From Ashinkailepas kermadecensis (taxonomy: Eukaryota > Arthropoda > Thecostraca > Neolepadidae), in assembly GCA_034440615.1 (NCBI GenBank), contig JAOTOM010004752.1:177501-241500 (forward strand): 64,000 nt of DNA, given 5' to 3'. The translations under genes and the position numbers were made by a program. This document shows, piece by piece, positions 24,713 through 36,822 of this stretch (the stretch's first letter is position 1; each line of letters starts with the position of its first letter). Below the pieces are notes generated by a model. It had not been told where the DNA came from and made no database searches. It saw nothing but the letters and a program-made list of their open reading frames with translations.

Positions 24713-25247
24713 TTTAGGTTATCATTTGTTGCTCAATTGAATCATTTTGTTCACGCTTGTCATTCTACAATTTACAAGTACCCATAACTTGAGTAAAAAC
24801 CAAACCCCGGAAAATGTAGACTCTGTGTCAACGCTGCACAAAAACGTAGGAAGTTACTCACGAACTTGTGAAATTGCACAACACTCTCCTTTGATGACAA
24901 ATAGCCCAGCGTACTCCATCAAAATAGTGAGACAGGAGTCAATGAAAGCGAGTATCCGCGATTGCAACCACCCGTTTGTATGTGGCAGCAACGACACCAT
25001 GTGCACGGAAGTTGCGGTCAGTCTCGAATGTTCATGGATGCGAGCGGTTGCAAATGTTCAGTTATTTCATTGTGTATCATGGTGTTTGAATTACTGGCTA
25101 CCTGTTTGCCACGCTCTTCTGTATCAACGAACATGATTGTTGAAGCACCTTGGCATGGGAAACAACCACAATGAACTGACTTGACTTGAGCTCTCCGTTG
25201 AAGTGAAATGCTTCATCCGGGCGGGTCCAACATACATTATCTGTGTA
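24713..25247. other. Unique sequence without recognisable gene
   Basis: Short frames only, none with recognisable features. Confidence 0.45.
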
Positions 25248-25255
25248 CTGACGCT

Positions 25256-25503
25256 CAAGGGCGAATCCAGGAATTATCATGGGGCACATGTCCTGAGGGG
25301 CGCCACTGCGAATGTATCTGGAGGGGCATCTTTGCCTTCCGATGGACGCGTCTGGATGAAAAATTCGACGGGCTACACTCGAGCCTTCCCGGAGAGGCGC
25401 CTTCCTTCCAAGACGAATCTATGATTAAAAATTATGTGCACTCGATTTTACAAGAGGGGTGCCAACTTCCATGGGGGCACACGCCCCCTTGTATCCGCAC
25501 CTG
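25256..25503. mobile_element. hAT-like MITE, 248 bp
   Basis: The left end CAAGGGCGAATCCAGG and the inverted right end CAGGTGCGGATACAAG are imperfect terminal inverted repeats of the CAGNGGCGGATCC type seen in hAT-related elements. Next to them come GGGGCACATGTCC and GGGGGCACACGCCCCC. The flanks CTGACGCT (25248-25255) and ATGCCGCT (25504-25511) match at six of eight positions, consistent with a decayed 8-bp duplication. There is no coding capacity. Confidence 0.65.
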
Positions 25504-25759
25504 ATGCCGCTATGGTGCGTAACTACGAACGACAGACATAGCTCAGCTTGGACCGTCTAAGCTAATGAATTTGGAACAATGGAAAGATAACTTTAATCGC
25601 CAGAGAAGTCGACTGGGGTTCAGCGGCTGGGTCGAGTTCACATGCGTCACAAACGCAAGTCTTCCAGAGGACTGCGGTGTCCGGCCATGCTACGCGGACG
25701 AGTGATGCAAATCATGCAGGGATATTTATCGTCGGGCAGTTGGTGTATTGGCCAAAGGT

Positions 25760-26712
25760 CTCCCTCTCCTGGACTCGACTGACGGGCTGCCACTCCCTCT
25801 CCTGGACTCCACTGACGGCCGGCCACTCCCTCTCCTGGACTCCACTGACGGCCGGCCACTCCCTACTCTGGACTCCACTGATGGCCGGCCACTCCCTCTC
25901 CTGGACTCCACTGACGGCCGGCCACTCCCTCTCCTGGACTCCACTGTCGGCCGGCCACACTCCACTGACGGCCAGCCAATACCTCTCCTGGACTCCATTG
26001 ACGGCCAGCCACTCCCTCTCCTGGACCCACTGACAGCCGGCCACTCCCTACTCTGGCCTCCACTGACGGCCAGCCACTCCCTCTCCTGGACTCCATTGAC
26101 GGCCGGCCACTCCCTCTCCTGGACTCCATTGACGGCCGGCCACTCCCTCTCCTGGACTCCACTGACTGCCGGCCACTCCCTCTCCTGGACTCCACTGACG
26201 GCCGGCCACACTCCACTGACGGCCAGCCACTCCCTCTCCCGGACTCCATTGACGGCCGGCCACTCCCTCTCCTGGACTCCATTGACGGCCGGCCACTCCC
26301 TCTCCTGGACTCCACTGACGGCCGGCCACTCCCTCTCCTGGACTCCACTGACGGCCGGCCACCCCTGACTCCACTGACGGACGGCCACTCCCTCTCCTGG
26401 ACTCCATTGACGGCCGGCCACTCCCTCTCCTGGACTCCATTGACAGCCGGCCACTCCCTCTCTGGACTCCACTGACGGCCGGCCACTCTCCTGGACTCCC
26501 TGACGGACGGCCCCCTCACTCCCGACGGCGGCCCCCCTCTCCTGGACCCACTGCGCGGCCACCCCTCTCCTGACTCCACTGACGGCGGCCACTCCCTCTC
26601 CTGGACTCCACTGACGGCCGGCCACTCCCTACTCTGGACTCCACTGACGGCCGGCCACTCCCTCTCCTGGACTCCACTGACGGCCGGCCACTCTCTCTTC
26701 TGGACTCGACTG
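25760..26712. repeat. 33-bp minisatellite, about 28 copies
   Basis: Units read GACTCCACTGACGGCCGGCC plus ACTCCCTCTCCTG and carry the palindrome GGCCGGCC. The period is a multiple of three, so DSTDGRPLPLL-type frames and minus-strand frames stay open for long distances. Truncated and deleted units lie at about 26465-26585. Confidence 0.97.
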
Positions 26713-27008
26713 AAGTTTATGTTTATGAGGTCTCTCTATGACCGCGGTTTCTATTTAAATTTATATTTTAGGATTCAAAATCACTGGTCAAGCATCCGGT
26801 GCGATCATAAGGATTTGGAGGTAGGATGTCACTTCAAACGTGCTGTCCATAAGCGAGAGGATTTTACGATATTGGGGCTTCAAAAGGTCTACAAAAACTG
26901 GGCTGCGTATCGCAGGATAAGAGGGCAAAGATTGGTGTGCCTATTAGGAACATTGCAAGGGATGGGAGACTTGAATAAGAACAGGGTGTAAACAGGATAT
27001 CTAGAATA
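26713..27008. other. Unique sequence
   Basis: A plus-strand frame of 90 codons (26719-26991) has no recognised features. Confidence 0.4.
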
Positions 27009-27010
27009 TG

Positions 27011-27097
<87 letters not shown>

Positions 27098-27168
27098 ATG
27101 TGTGTGTGTGTGTATGTGTGTGTGTGTGTGTGTCTGTGTGTGTGTGTGTCTGTGTGCGTGTGTGTGTC
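27009..27168. repeat. TA and TG microsatellite
   Basis: A TA run to about 27083 is followed by interrupted TG repeats. Confidence 0.97.
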
Positions 27169-28707
27169 TTGATTTTACGCAAAGGTTGATAAACCATTTC
27201 ATTATGCTTTCTGAAATGTTTCTTTTCCTCACATTTTTCTTGTGAATTGCAAACTGATCGAGTTAAATGCTCCCTTCATGCCCAGAGCATGCAACTGTAC
27301 GATGGTGTAGTCTTCCTTAAGCAAAAACACATTCCAGCGTCATTGACGTAACCACGTGTTGTCACCAGTCAACCCCTCATAAGGCAAGTTTGGTCTTCCT
27401 CTTGCATAGTCGTTGGAACGTTCTGAACCGTACCCCAATCACTGCTGATTATATCTTGTCACTACTGCTCAGGAACGTAGAGGATCGGTAGGCATTGATT
27501 TCCTTCCTGGAATAACAGGATTCGGTATGACAGCATGAATTCCGTCCAGTAGGGATCAATGTAAGCTACCACATTGGAAGCCGACCATGCGACAAGATAA
27601 GCATTTGTTTTCTTTCGATAATACATCAAGAATTCTACAAATAAAGCCGCTATATGGTCCGGATGATTTGTCATGTGACATTTACGTAAGTGACAGTTTA
27701 ATTTCAGGTTTCACTAGTGCTTTTATTGTGTCCTCTTTCTCGCAATCATAAATTTGCTTAAGATCTACATCTTCCAATGAATATGACCGAGCTCGTCATT
27801 ACCATCCAGTCTGACCTTGAATTGTTGGGCTCATCATGCCCATCCGTGGTCAGTGTCACGTGTGACGTCATACCCGGCGTGACGTCAGCATCAGCCAGCG
27901 CCGCACCGTTGCACAATGTGATAACTCAAGAGAAAACTGGCCATAAATGCATTTATCGGCTATATTTTTAATGCCGTATTTCTGGCGCCATTGCATCAGC
28001 AAATGATTGAAGCATACCAAGTCACAGTTTTTATGAAAATTTTCACAAAATTTGACATAGTAATAAGTCCATGAACATGGACAACATTACGTGTAGAACA
28101 AAAACGATGCACATGTGTACAAATGTTGTCGGAGTTTGACGATTGATGAAGGTAAGATGCATTCTGAAAACCTGGGCAAGTGAGATATGAAATGATAACT
28201 GAGAACATTCTCATTGCGGTAAGTAATTCAAAAAGACATAGACAAATTCACAATATGCTATTTTGTATCAAACAATAAGTAATTACAATAGTCGTCCAAC
28301 TTTTTAGTACCTTCAGGTTCGAATGAGGTTTAAAAAACGCACAACAGCGCACAACCAGAGACCAATCCTAATTAAATCAGCGATCATTTGACTATCCTTT
28401 GACTCGTATGTGCCGCAAGTTTCAGGTGCACCTAGCTGCTCTAACACCGGTAGTGATCAATTGTATCCCGGCAGGCCGCGGTCCGGTGCGGTGGCCAGCC
28501 CGAGCGGCACGGGGAAGCCCGAGCCGGACGCCGCGACGCGCCGGCTGGCGGGGTGTTTGGACCGGGTAACCTGATCCAGCGGTTGCTATGCCAAAAAAAG
28601 ACTCCTCTAACTGACGAGGCGACTGAGTTGAGATAGGGCACGCATGGCGTCTGCCATGGCAGGGGAGCTGTCCTTGCCTGTAAGGGTCGGGTCAGTGTGG
28701 TTGGATT
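27169..28707. other. Unique sequence; GC-rich patch at 28470-28570
   Basis: No gene recognised. Two TGACGTCA motifs lie near 27864 and 27883. The GC-rich patch precedes the Transib relic and may contain part of its 5' region, but I could not find the transposon's terminal repeat. Confidence 0.45.
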
Positions 28708-30984
28708 TTGCGTACAGTGAACATGGAGGTGCGCGTCAGCAGAGAGGAATTGGTGGACTTGTTAACCAGTGCAAAAGCGTTTGGGCGTAGAAACTATTAC
28801 GCGCATGTGTTTAATTATAGTTTGCAGTTGATCATGGAGAAAATCCCTCAGGAATATCTCCCAAGTGAGTCGTCGATTGTGGACATGACAAAGGCGACCG
28901 ACTTGATCGCCAAGAACTTAAGAAGGGAAGTGGGTTAAGTGTATGCGAGCCCAGGACAAATTCAGAAGTCAGTTTGCGACTTATCTTTCGGGAGACGGGG
29001 TGTTCTCCGTGCCCCTGAAGCGTGGTGACCACGTCGTGAGTGATGATGAAGCCAAGACCGCCTTGACGACGAGACCGTGGAGAGAGCGCGAGGGCGACCA
29101 ACTAGAATCTACGATCAGCTCAGCGCCCGTTCTCAGCGTCGGGCATCCTCGAGAGTTGCTCAACAGCACAGTTATCTGCAGCTCGTGGAGGCTGCCAGGC
29201 AAAGTGCTCGTGCCGAGGGCATGAAGGACGCAACTTTCGTGCTGTGACAGGTGGGGGCATCACCGAATCGGCCCAGCAAGATTCGCCGGGCTCTCAGAAT
29301 CTCTGAAGTGAGCCAACCCGAGTGCGTGTCAGGAGACCGGGCGCTGGCAATGTGTGTGTCAGCTGACTTGTCTGTACACGGCTACCGTATTGTCCGCCGA
29401 GTGACGAATGATGCGGCGAATACAGACATCCTGCCCGCTTATGGAAAGGTGCATGAGGCCAAGGTAGAGTGCTATCCGGCAGTCAGCAGCGTGTAATTCA
29501 CCGAGACGTCAGCTGAGGTGACTCTGCAGGCTCTCCTGGATCATACAATGCAGTGGCTGGTGACATATCTGCCGTCTGTCGCCCGTACCGACTCAGCATC
29601 ACCTGCCGACCAGCCGTCGACGTCATCCAGCACCTACACTTCGGCCGTGCTGTACATCAAATGGGGTTTTGACGGGGACACAGGGCAATCTGTGTACAAA
29701 CAGATGGGAGTCGGCGATGAAGCTGTAGAACAAAATATGTTCTGTACCACTCTGGAGCCTTTGCAACTGGCGGTGGGTGGCACTTGCGTCTGGACCAACC
29801 CAACGCCGTCTTCAACCCGCTTCTGCCGGCCGTTGCGGATCCAGTACAAGCGCGAGGCAGCAGAAGCCTCCCGAAAAGAACGAGACAGTGTTGAATCCGA
29901 GATGCGTCTACTGAGGCCGACCTACGTCTCCGCAACAGACGGTACCAGTCTCAGAGTGGCGTACAATCTTCAACTCACCATGATTGACGGCAAGGTGGCG
30001 AACGCTCTGACCAACACCGGCAGCAGCGTCACATGCACCATCTGTGGGTGCACACCTCGTCAGATGAATGACCTGTGTGCTGCCGCGGCTCGACCTGCCC
30101 GCGAGGGTGCATGCCAGCTCGGTCTCTCAATTATGTATGCTTGGATTCGATGCTTTGAGTCCCTTCTCCACATTTCTTGCCGCCTGCAGATCAAAGGGTG
30201 GGCGGCTTCTGGCGAAGAAAACAAGAAGCGTGTGAAATAAAGGAAGAATAAATTACAGCAGCAGTTCAGGGAGAGACTGGGTCTTGTCGTGGATCAGCCA
30301 CGTGGTTCGGGTACGTCTAACGGCGGGAACACGGCTCGACGTGCCTTCAGAGACCCAGCTGCATTCAGCGAGATCACTGGGATCGACGAGGGTCTCGTCG
30401 TCCGTTTCTCAGTAATTCTGACTGCTCTGAAAAATACGAGCCCGTGGATCCCGACCGGTACGACAGGTACGCAATGGACACTGCTCAGCTGATGGTCCAG
30501 CTGTACCCATGGCTCTACATGCCCGCCTCCGTGCACAAGCTCCTGATCCACGGTGTCACTGTGACACGGTCTCTTCTTCTTCCGATCGGCATGTACAGTG
30601 AGGAGGTGCAGGAGAGACGGAATAAAAATAACAGGGAGTACCGACTCAGACATGCCCGCAAGACGTCACGAACTGAAACCATCCAGGATCAACTTCACAA
30701 TCTACTGATCACCAGCGACCCGAAGACGACTCACAACATCAAAGGCATTGAAAGACTACTGCTGTCCCGAAATGTCCGAGAGGCCGTCAATTCAGCTGAC
30801 ATCAGTCATCTGCTGGTATTATCTGAGTCAGCTGGGGAGAGAGGGTCGGAACAACCAGTTTCGGAAGATGAAGAGGAGATGAGTGGTGGAAGAGGATGCT
30901 AATGAGATTGAAGTTCTGGAAGGACACGATATGTCAGTGGATGATGGAATGCTCCCCGAGAACTACGGGCTGTTGAATGAATAG
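28708..30984 (+). pseudogene. Transib-superfamily transposase (RAG1-related) pseudogene
   Basis: Transib transposases are DDE cut-and-paste enzymes related to the catalytic core of RAG1. Visible blocks in order: RARGRPTRIYDQLSARSQRR (about 29080); GFDGDTGQSVYKQ with the first catalytic Asp (29671-29673); WTNPTPSSTRFCRPLRIQ; MIDGKV with the second Asp (29986-29988); a CxxC zinc pair (TCTICG); CQLGLSIMYAWIRCFE; GNTARRAF; a matching HKLLIH (HxxxxH) zinc pair; and YSEEVQERRNKNNREYR with the third acidic residue (30600-30614), then SRTETIQDQLHNLLITSDP. The stretch 28708-28938 is probably the N-terminal part. Breaks: stops at 28936-28938, 29245-29247 (TGA), 29494-29496 and 30238-30240 (TAA), and frame changes near 29070, 30432 and 30880. 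All catalytic and zinc ligands remain, so decay looks moderate. I found no CAC-starting terminal repeats and no RAG2-like neighbour. Confidence 0.85.
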
Positions 30985-31743
30985 AAATATCGGAGAGTCT
31001 TCCATAGATAGCTAATAGCAAATGCTATTGTTCGTAACTATGGGTAAGTTATACAATGTGTTTGGTTCTGGTCTTTTGTGTGCTATGTTTCTAAGTACGG
31101 CTACATTATTTTATCATACGTTTACAGGAAGTACCATACATTCGAGCATGTGCATTCTAACATTTGTACTGCTGCATAGGGATTGGCCGGCTGTGACGTC
31201 ACACGCGACGTTATATGTACCGATTTTAATTGTGAGTCATATCTTAGTGATATATTTTGGCATAATTTCAGCCACGTAGGACAAGGGGATCTTGGATCTA
31301 TTCTGCGTAACAATTATAAGGTCACATTTACAGTGCAGAATGATCGCATAGGAAACGCTCACTAATAATTATCCAATATATGAGCGTCCACGAACTTCGC
31401 TTATGACGTCATCATGATGTCACCATGCATGACCGGATGTCAATCTTTTAAAACAAGATACACTAGATACTCATGTAGGTGTGTGCACAATTTGAGCTGT
31501 CTATCTTAATTGGTTTCCGAAATATTTCGCGGAAGCAAAATGAGGGGAGCGGAATGCTCCCATCCCTCTAGCAGGTATGACCTCTGACATTCCTGGGTTA
31601 GGCAATATTCAAGACAATAGATCTTCCCCATATGGTCCAAATTTGAAGCTCTTTCGATTAAGACCCAAATCGCCCGAGTATACTATACCCCAGCATACTT
31701 TGTCCGCTATGGTTTATGGCCAGTTTTCCCTCGAGTTAGCACA
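30985..31743. other. Unique sequence downstream of the Transib relic
   Basis: No open frame of note. The right end of the Transib element should lie here, but no CAC-type terminal repeat was recognised. Confidence 0.4.
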
Positions 31744-31895
31744 GTGTGCGTTGGAGCGGTCACACACCGTCAATGTGGCATGCGTGCCTGGCGTGTGTGC
31801 GTCATCTCTAAGCACATGACCTGTGGAAAATCGCGTGCAACCACAACGCACGCACGTGAGCAGACGTAGGCCCGTTCCACGTTCACGTGCGTTCC
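31744..31895 (-). repeat. Dispersed repeat, copy 2
   Basis: Inverted relative of 16062-16200 (see that entry). CACAGTGTGCG at its left edge corresponds to the GACAGTGTGCGGCC end of copy 1. Confidence 0.7.
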
Positions 31896-32821
31896 GAACT
31901 ACAGATTATCGATAGCGATTCGAGCTACAGGTTATTCCGAGCCGATAATCGAACGCGAGTAATGGAGCTACAGGTTAGATGTTTTATTTGTCCATAGTTA
32001 ATGAACCATATATATTCTTTCAGCTACGATTACTCAGGTATAATGCACACGATAGCAAGCCACCAGTGGGCCACTCCTACCTCTCAAACACATATATTAT
32101 CTGAAAATCACTGCACGTGTTAGCAACACTCGTGGGCGGATGGAGGATGAGGGGGCGCTGGTGACAAGGCAGGTTCCCCTTCCCCATGTGGAAGGTGACG
32201 CCCCTTCCGCAGGGAAAGGCTCAGGGAATTTCGAGTGCACCCCACCTGATCAGCGGATTTGTCAGCGAAAGACCCCTCTTAGAGAACAAGGTACGGTCAA
32301 TGCACCCGTTCCGCTCCACACAAATTGTTCTGCCGGAGGCGCTCCTCCGAGGAAATACGACCCCCGTAAAAATTCCTCGATCAGCTCCTGATAGCACATA
32401 CATGTCACATAGATCCATCCTCTCATTACTCCAAAGCAGCCGACCGCGACACAATTCCTGGCATAGTGGTCGGCATGCCTGAACGGACAACGCATGGACG
32501 ATGGGTTCCAATATGGAGCGAGGGACTTGTATCAGGTGTGAGCACAAAACGACGACGCATACGGTGGTAGCGCTAGGTCGCTCGAAAGTAGAGTTCGTTC
32601 CCACTATTGTCGCATTGCGTGCGGAACACGTCCACTAAAACGTGGCACCAATACAGGATACCGGCTAGTAATGACTTTGGCTAGGATAAATGGTGATTTT
32701 TCTCAACCCATTCAGTGCATGTTTTCCACGCCAAGTCTTATCCTGACGTCATCGCCTTAGCAAAGTCCCTGTAATTTACAGAGTTGGCGTTGCCAGGTGC
32801 GAGATATGGAAAGGAGATGGA
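31896..32821. other. Unique sequence without recognisable gene
   Basis: Overlapping frames on both strands at 32140-32600 lack domain evidence. A short direct repeat, GAGCTACAGGTTA, lies near 31922 and 31964. Confidence 0.4.
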
Positions 32822-32985
32822 TGACGTCGCGGTAGCTCAGTCGCTATGGCGTTGGACCGTTGGTCGTAAGATGGTGTGTTCAAATCCCACTGCTGGCGGG
32901 ATAATCGAATCTACCCGCGACCAATCGCCGTGAGATATTGGCGACGCTGTATGGCCCATGATGAATGAGAACCTATATGAATGAG
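32822..32985 (+). mobile_element. tRNA-derived SINE
   Basis: The head reads CGCGGTAGCTCAGTCGC (A box at about 32832-32843), GTTGGACCGTTGGTCGTAAG as the anticodon-arm region, and GTGTTCAAATCCC (B box at about 32876-32888). An unrelated body (TGGCGGGATAATCG...) follows. The anticodon arm looks most like tRNA-Asn but does not pair well and no acceptor stem closes, so this is a SINE rather than a tRNA gene. The 30-bp array begins about 50 bp downstream. Confidence 0.65.
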
Positions 32986-33037
32986 TCGTGAAGGAGGGAG
33001 TGGGAGATATAATTACAGTGCGCACTGCACAGAGGCG

Positions 33038-36000
33038 GCGGAGCAGGAATGGATCATCAGTGCCCACTCGGAGCAGGGATGGATCACCAGTGCCCACTCG
33101 GAGCAGGGATGGACCACCAGTGCCCACTCGGAGCAGGGATGGATCACCAGTGCCCACTCGGAGCAGGGATGGATCACCAGTGCCCACTCGGAGCAGGGAT
33201 GGATCACCAGTGCCCACTCGGAGCAGGGATGGATCACCAGTGCCCACTCGGAGCAGGAATGGATCACCAGTGCCCACTCGGAGCAGGGATGGATCACCAG
33301 TGCCCACTCGGAGCAGGGATGGATCACCAGTGCCCACTCGGAGCAGGGATGGATCACCAGTGCCCACTCGGAGCAGGGATGGATCACCAGTGCCCACTCG
33401 GAGCAGGGATGGATCACCATTGCCCACTCGGAGCAGGGATGGATCACCAGTGCCCACTGGAGCAGGGATGGATCACCAGTGCCCACTCGGAGCAGGGATG
33501 GATCATCAGTGCCCGCTCGGAGCAGGGATGGATCACCAGTGCCCACTCGGAGCAGGGATGGATCATCAGTGCCCGCTCGGAGCAGGGATGGATCACCAGT
33601 GCCCACTCGGAGCAGGGATGGATCATCAGTGCCCGCTCGGAGCAGGGATGGATCACCAGTGCCCACTCGGAGCAGGGATGGATCACCAGTGCCCACTCGG
33701 AGCAGGGATGGATCACCAGTGCCCACTCGGAGCAGGGATGGATCACCAGTGCCCACTGAGCAGGGATGGATCACCAGTGCGCACTCGGAGCAGGGATGGA
33801 TCACCAGTGCCCACTGGAGCAGGGATGGATCACCAGTGCCCACTCGGAGCAGGGATGGATCACCAGTGCCCACTCGGAGCAGGGATGGATCATCAGTGCC
33901 CACTCGGAGCAGGGATGGATCACCAGTGCCCACTCGGAGCAGGGATGGATCACCAGTGCCCACTCGGAGCAGGGATGGATCACCAGTGCCCACTCGGAGC
34001 AGGGATGGATCACCAGTGCCCACTCGGAGCAGGGATGGATCACCAGTGCCCACTCGGAGCAGGGATGGATCACCAGTGCCCACTCGGAGCAGGGATGGAT
34101 CACCAGTGCGCACTCGGAGCAGGGATGGATCACCAGTGCCCACTCGGAGCAGGGATGGATCACCAGTGCCCACTCGGAGCAGGGATGGATCACCAGTGCC
34201 CACTCGGAGCAGGGATGGATCACCAGTGCCCACTCGGAGCAGGGATGGATCACCAGTGCCCACTCGGAGCAGGGATGGATCACCAGTGCCCACTCGGAGC
34301 AGGGATGGATCACCAGTGCCCCTCGGAGCAGGGATGGATCACCAGTGCCCACTCGGAGCAGGGATGGATCACCAGTGCCCACTCGGAGCAGGGATGGATC
34401 ACCAGTGCCCACTCGGAGCAGGGATGGATCACCAGTGCCCACTCGGAGCAGGGATGGATCACCAGTGCCCACTCGGAGCAGGGATGGATCACCAGTGCCC
34501 ACTCGAGCAGGGATGGATCACCAGTGCCCACTCGGAGCAGGGATGGATCACCAGTGCCCACTCGGAGCAGGGATGGATCACCAGTGCCCACTCGGAGCAG
34601 GGATGGATCACCAGTGCCCACTCGAGCAGGGATGGATCACCAGTGCCCACTGGAGCAGGGATGGATCACCAGTGCCCACTCGGAGCAGGGATGGATCACC
34701 AGTGCCCACTGAGCAGGGATGGATCACCAGTGCCCACTCGGAGCAGGGATGGATCACCATGCGCACTCGGAGCAGGGATGGATCACCAGTGCCCACTCGG
34801 AGCAGGGATGGATCACCAGTGCCCACTCGGAGCAGGGATGGATCACCAGTGCCCACTCGGAGCAGGGATGGATCACCAGTGCCCACTCGGAGCAGGGATG
34901 GATCACCAGTGCCCACTCGGAGCAGGGATGGATCACCAGTGCCCACTGGAGCAGGGATGGATCACCAGTGCCCACTCGGAGCAGGGATGGATCACCAGTG
35001 CGCACTCGGAGCAGGGATGGATCACCAGTGCCCACTCGGAGCAGGGATGGATCACCAGTGCCCACTCGGAGCAGGGATGGATCACCAGTGCCCACTCGGA
35101 GCAGGGATGGATCACCAGTGCGCACTCGGAGCAGGGATGGATCACCAGTGCCCACTCGGAGCAGGGATGGATCACCAGTGCCCACTCGGAGCAGGGATGG
35201 ATCACCAGTGCCCACTCGGAGCAGGGATGGATCACCAGTGCGCACTCGGAGCAGGGATGGATCATCAGTGCCCGCTCGGAGCAGGGATGGATCACCAGTG
35301 CCCACTTGGAGCAGGGATGGATCACCAGTGCCCACTCTGAGCAGGGATGGATCACCAGTGCCCACTGGAGCAGGGATGGATCACCAGTGCCCACTCTGAG
35401 CAGGGATGGATCACCAGTGCCCACTCTGAGCAGGGATGGATCACCAGTGCCCACTCGGAGCAGGGATGGATCACCAATGCCCACTCGGAGCAGGGATGGA
35501 CCACCAGTGCCCACTCGGAGCAGGGATGGATCACCAGTGCCCACTCGGAGCAGGGACGGATCACCAGTGCCCACTGGAGCAGGAATGGATCACCAGTGCC
35601 CACTCGGAGCAGGAATGGATCACCAGTGCCCACTGGAGCAGGGATGGATCACCAGTGCCCACTCGGAGCAGGAATGGATCACCAGTGCCCACTCGGAGCA
35701 GGGATGGATCACCAGTGCCCACTCGGAGCAGGGATGGATCACCAGTGCCCACTCGGAGCAGGGATGGATCACCAGTGCCCACTCGGAGCAGGGATGGATC
35801 ACCAGTGCCCACTCTGAGCGGGGATGGATCACCAGTGCCCACTCGGAGCAGGGATGGATCACCAGTGCCCACTCGGAGCAGGGATGGATCACCAGTGCCC
35901 ACTCGGAGCAGGGATGGATCACCAGTGCCCACTCGGAGCAGGGATGGATCACCAGTGCCCACTCGGAGCAGGGATGGATCACCAGTGCCCACTCGGAGCA

Positions 36001-36775
36001 GGGATGGATCACCAGTGCCCACTCGGAGCAGGGATGGATCATCAGTGCCCACTCGGAGCAGGGATGGATCACCAGTGCCCACTCTGAGCAGGGATGGATC
36101 ACCAGTGCCCACTCGGAGCAGGGATGGATCACCAGTGCCCACTCGGAGCAGGGATGGATCACCAGTGCCCACTCGGAGCAGGGATGGATCACCAGTGCCC
36201 ACTCTGAGCGGGGATGGATCACCAGTGCCCACTCTGAGCAGGGATGGACCACCAGTGCCCACTCGGAGCAGGGATGGATCACCAGTGCCCACTCGGAGCA
36301 GGGATGGATCACCAGTGCCCACTCGGAGCAGGGATGGATCACCAGTGCCCACTCGGAGCAGGGATGGATCACCAGTGCCCACTCGGAGCAGGGATGGATC
36401 ACCAGTGCCCACTCTGAGCAGGGATTGATCACCAGTGCCCACTCGGAGCAGGGATGGATCACCAGTGCCCACTCGGAGCAGGGATGGATCACCAGTGCCC
36501 ACTCGGAGCAGGGCTGGATCACCAGTGCCCACTCGGAGCAGGGATGGATCACCAGTGCCCACGGACAGGTGGATCATCAGTGCCCGCTCGGAGCAGGGAT
36601 GGATCACCAGTGCCCACTCGGAGCAGGGATGGATCACCAGTGCCCACTCGGAGCAGGGATGGATCACCAGTGCCCACTCGGAGCAGGGATGGATCACCAG
36701 TGCCCACTCGGAGCAGGGATGGATCACCAGTGCCCACTCGGAGCAGGGACGGATCACCAGTGCCCACTCGGAAGT
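33038..36775. repeat. 30-bp minisatellite, about 125 copies
   Basis: The unit is GGATGGATCACCAGTGCCCA plus CTCGGAGCAG. Because 30 is divisible by three, five of six frames are open through a standard unit (plus: SEQGWITSAH, RSRDGSPVPT, GAGMDHQCPL; minus: LLRVGTGDPS, CSEWALVIHP); only one minus frame meets TGA. Units of 28-29 bp (GGAGCAG shortened, for example near 33458, 33757, 34504, 34650 and 36563) shift the frame without closing it, which makes a 1302-codon frame. There is higher-order structure: a TGCGCACTCGG variant recurs exactly every 120 bp at lines around 35000, 35120 and 35240, and CATCAGTGCCCGC alternates every 60 bp at 33500-33640. I see no signal sequence, splice signal or non-repeat domain. 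Confidence 0.97.
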
Positions 36776-36822
36776 CACCAGTGCCCACCAGTGCCCACCA
36801 GTGCCCACCAGTGCCCACACGG
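36776..36822. repeat. 10-bp repeat at array edge
   Basis: Four to five tandem copies of ACCAGTGCCC, a sub-fragment of the 30-bp unit, mark the right border of the large array. Confidence 0.9.

Noticed and set aside
31739..31749. CACAGTG as a recombination-signal-like end of the Transib element
   Set aside because: Its orientation is wrong for a right end, and the same segment belongs to a dispersed repeat also found at 16 kb.
30985..32100. A RAG2-like partner next to the RAG1-related relic
   Set aside because: No kelch-like or PHD-like frame on either strand. The relic fits Transib, which lacks such a partner.
32822..32895. Functional tRNA gene
   Set aside because: A and B boxes are present, but acceptor and anticodon stems do not pair; a SINE head fits better.
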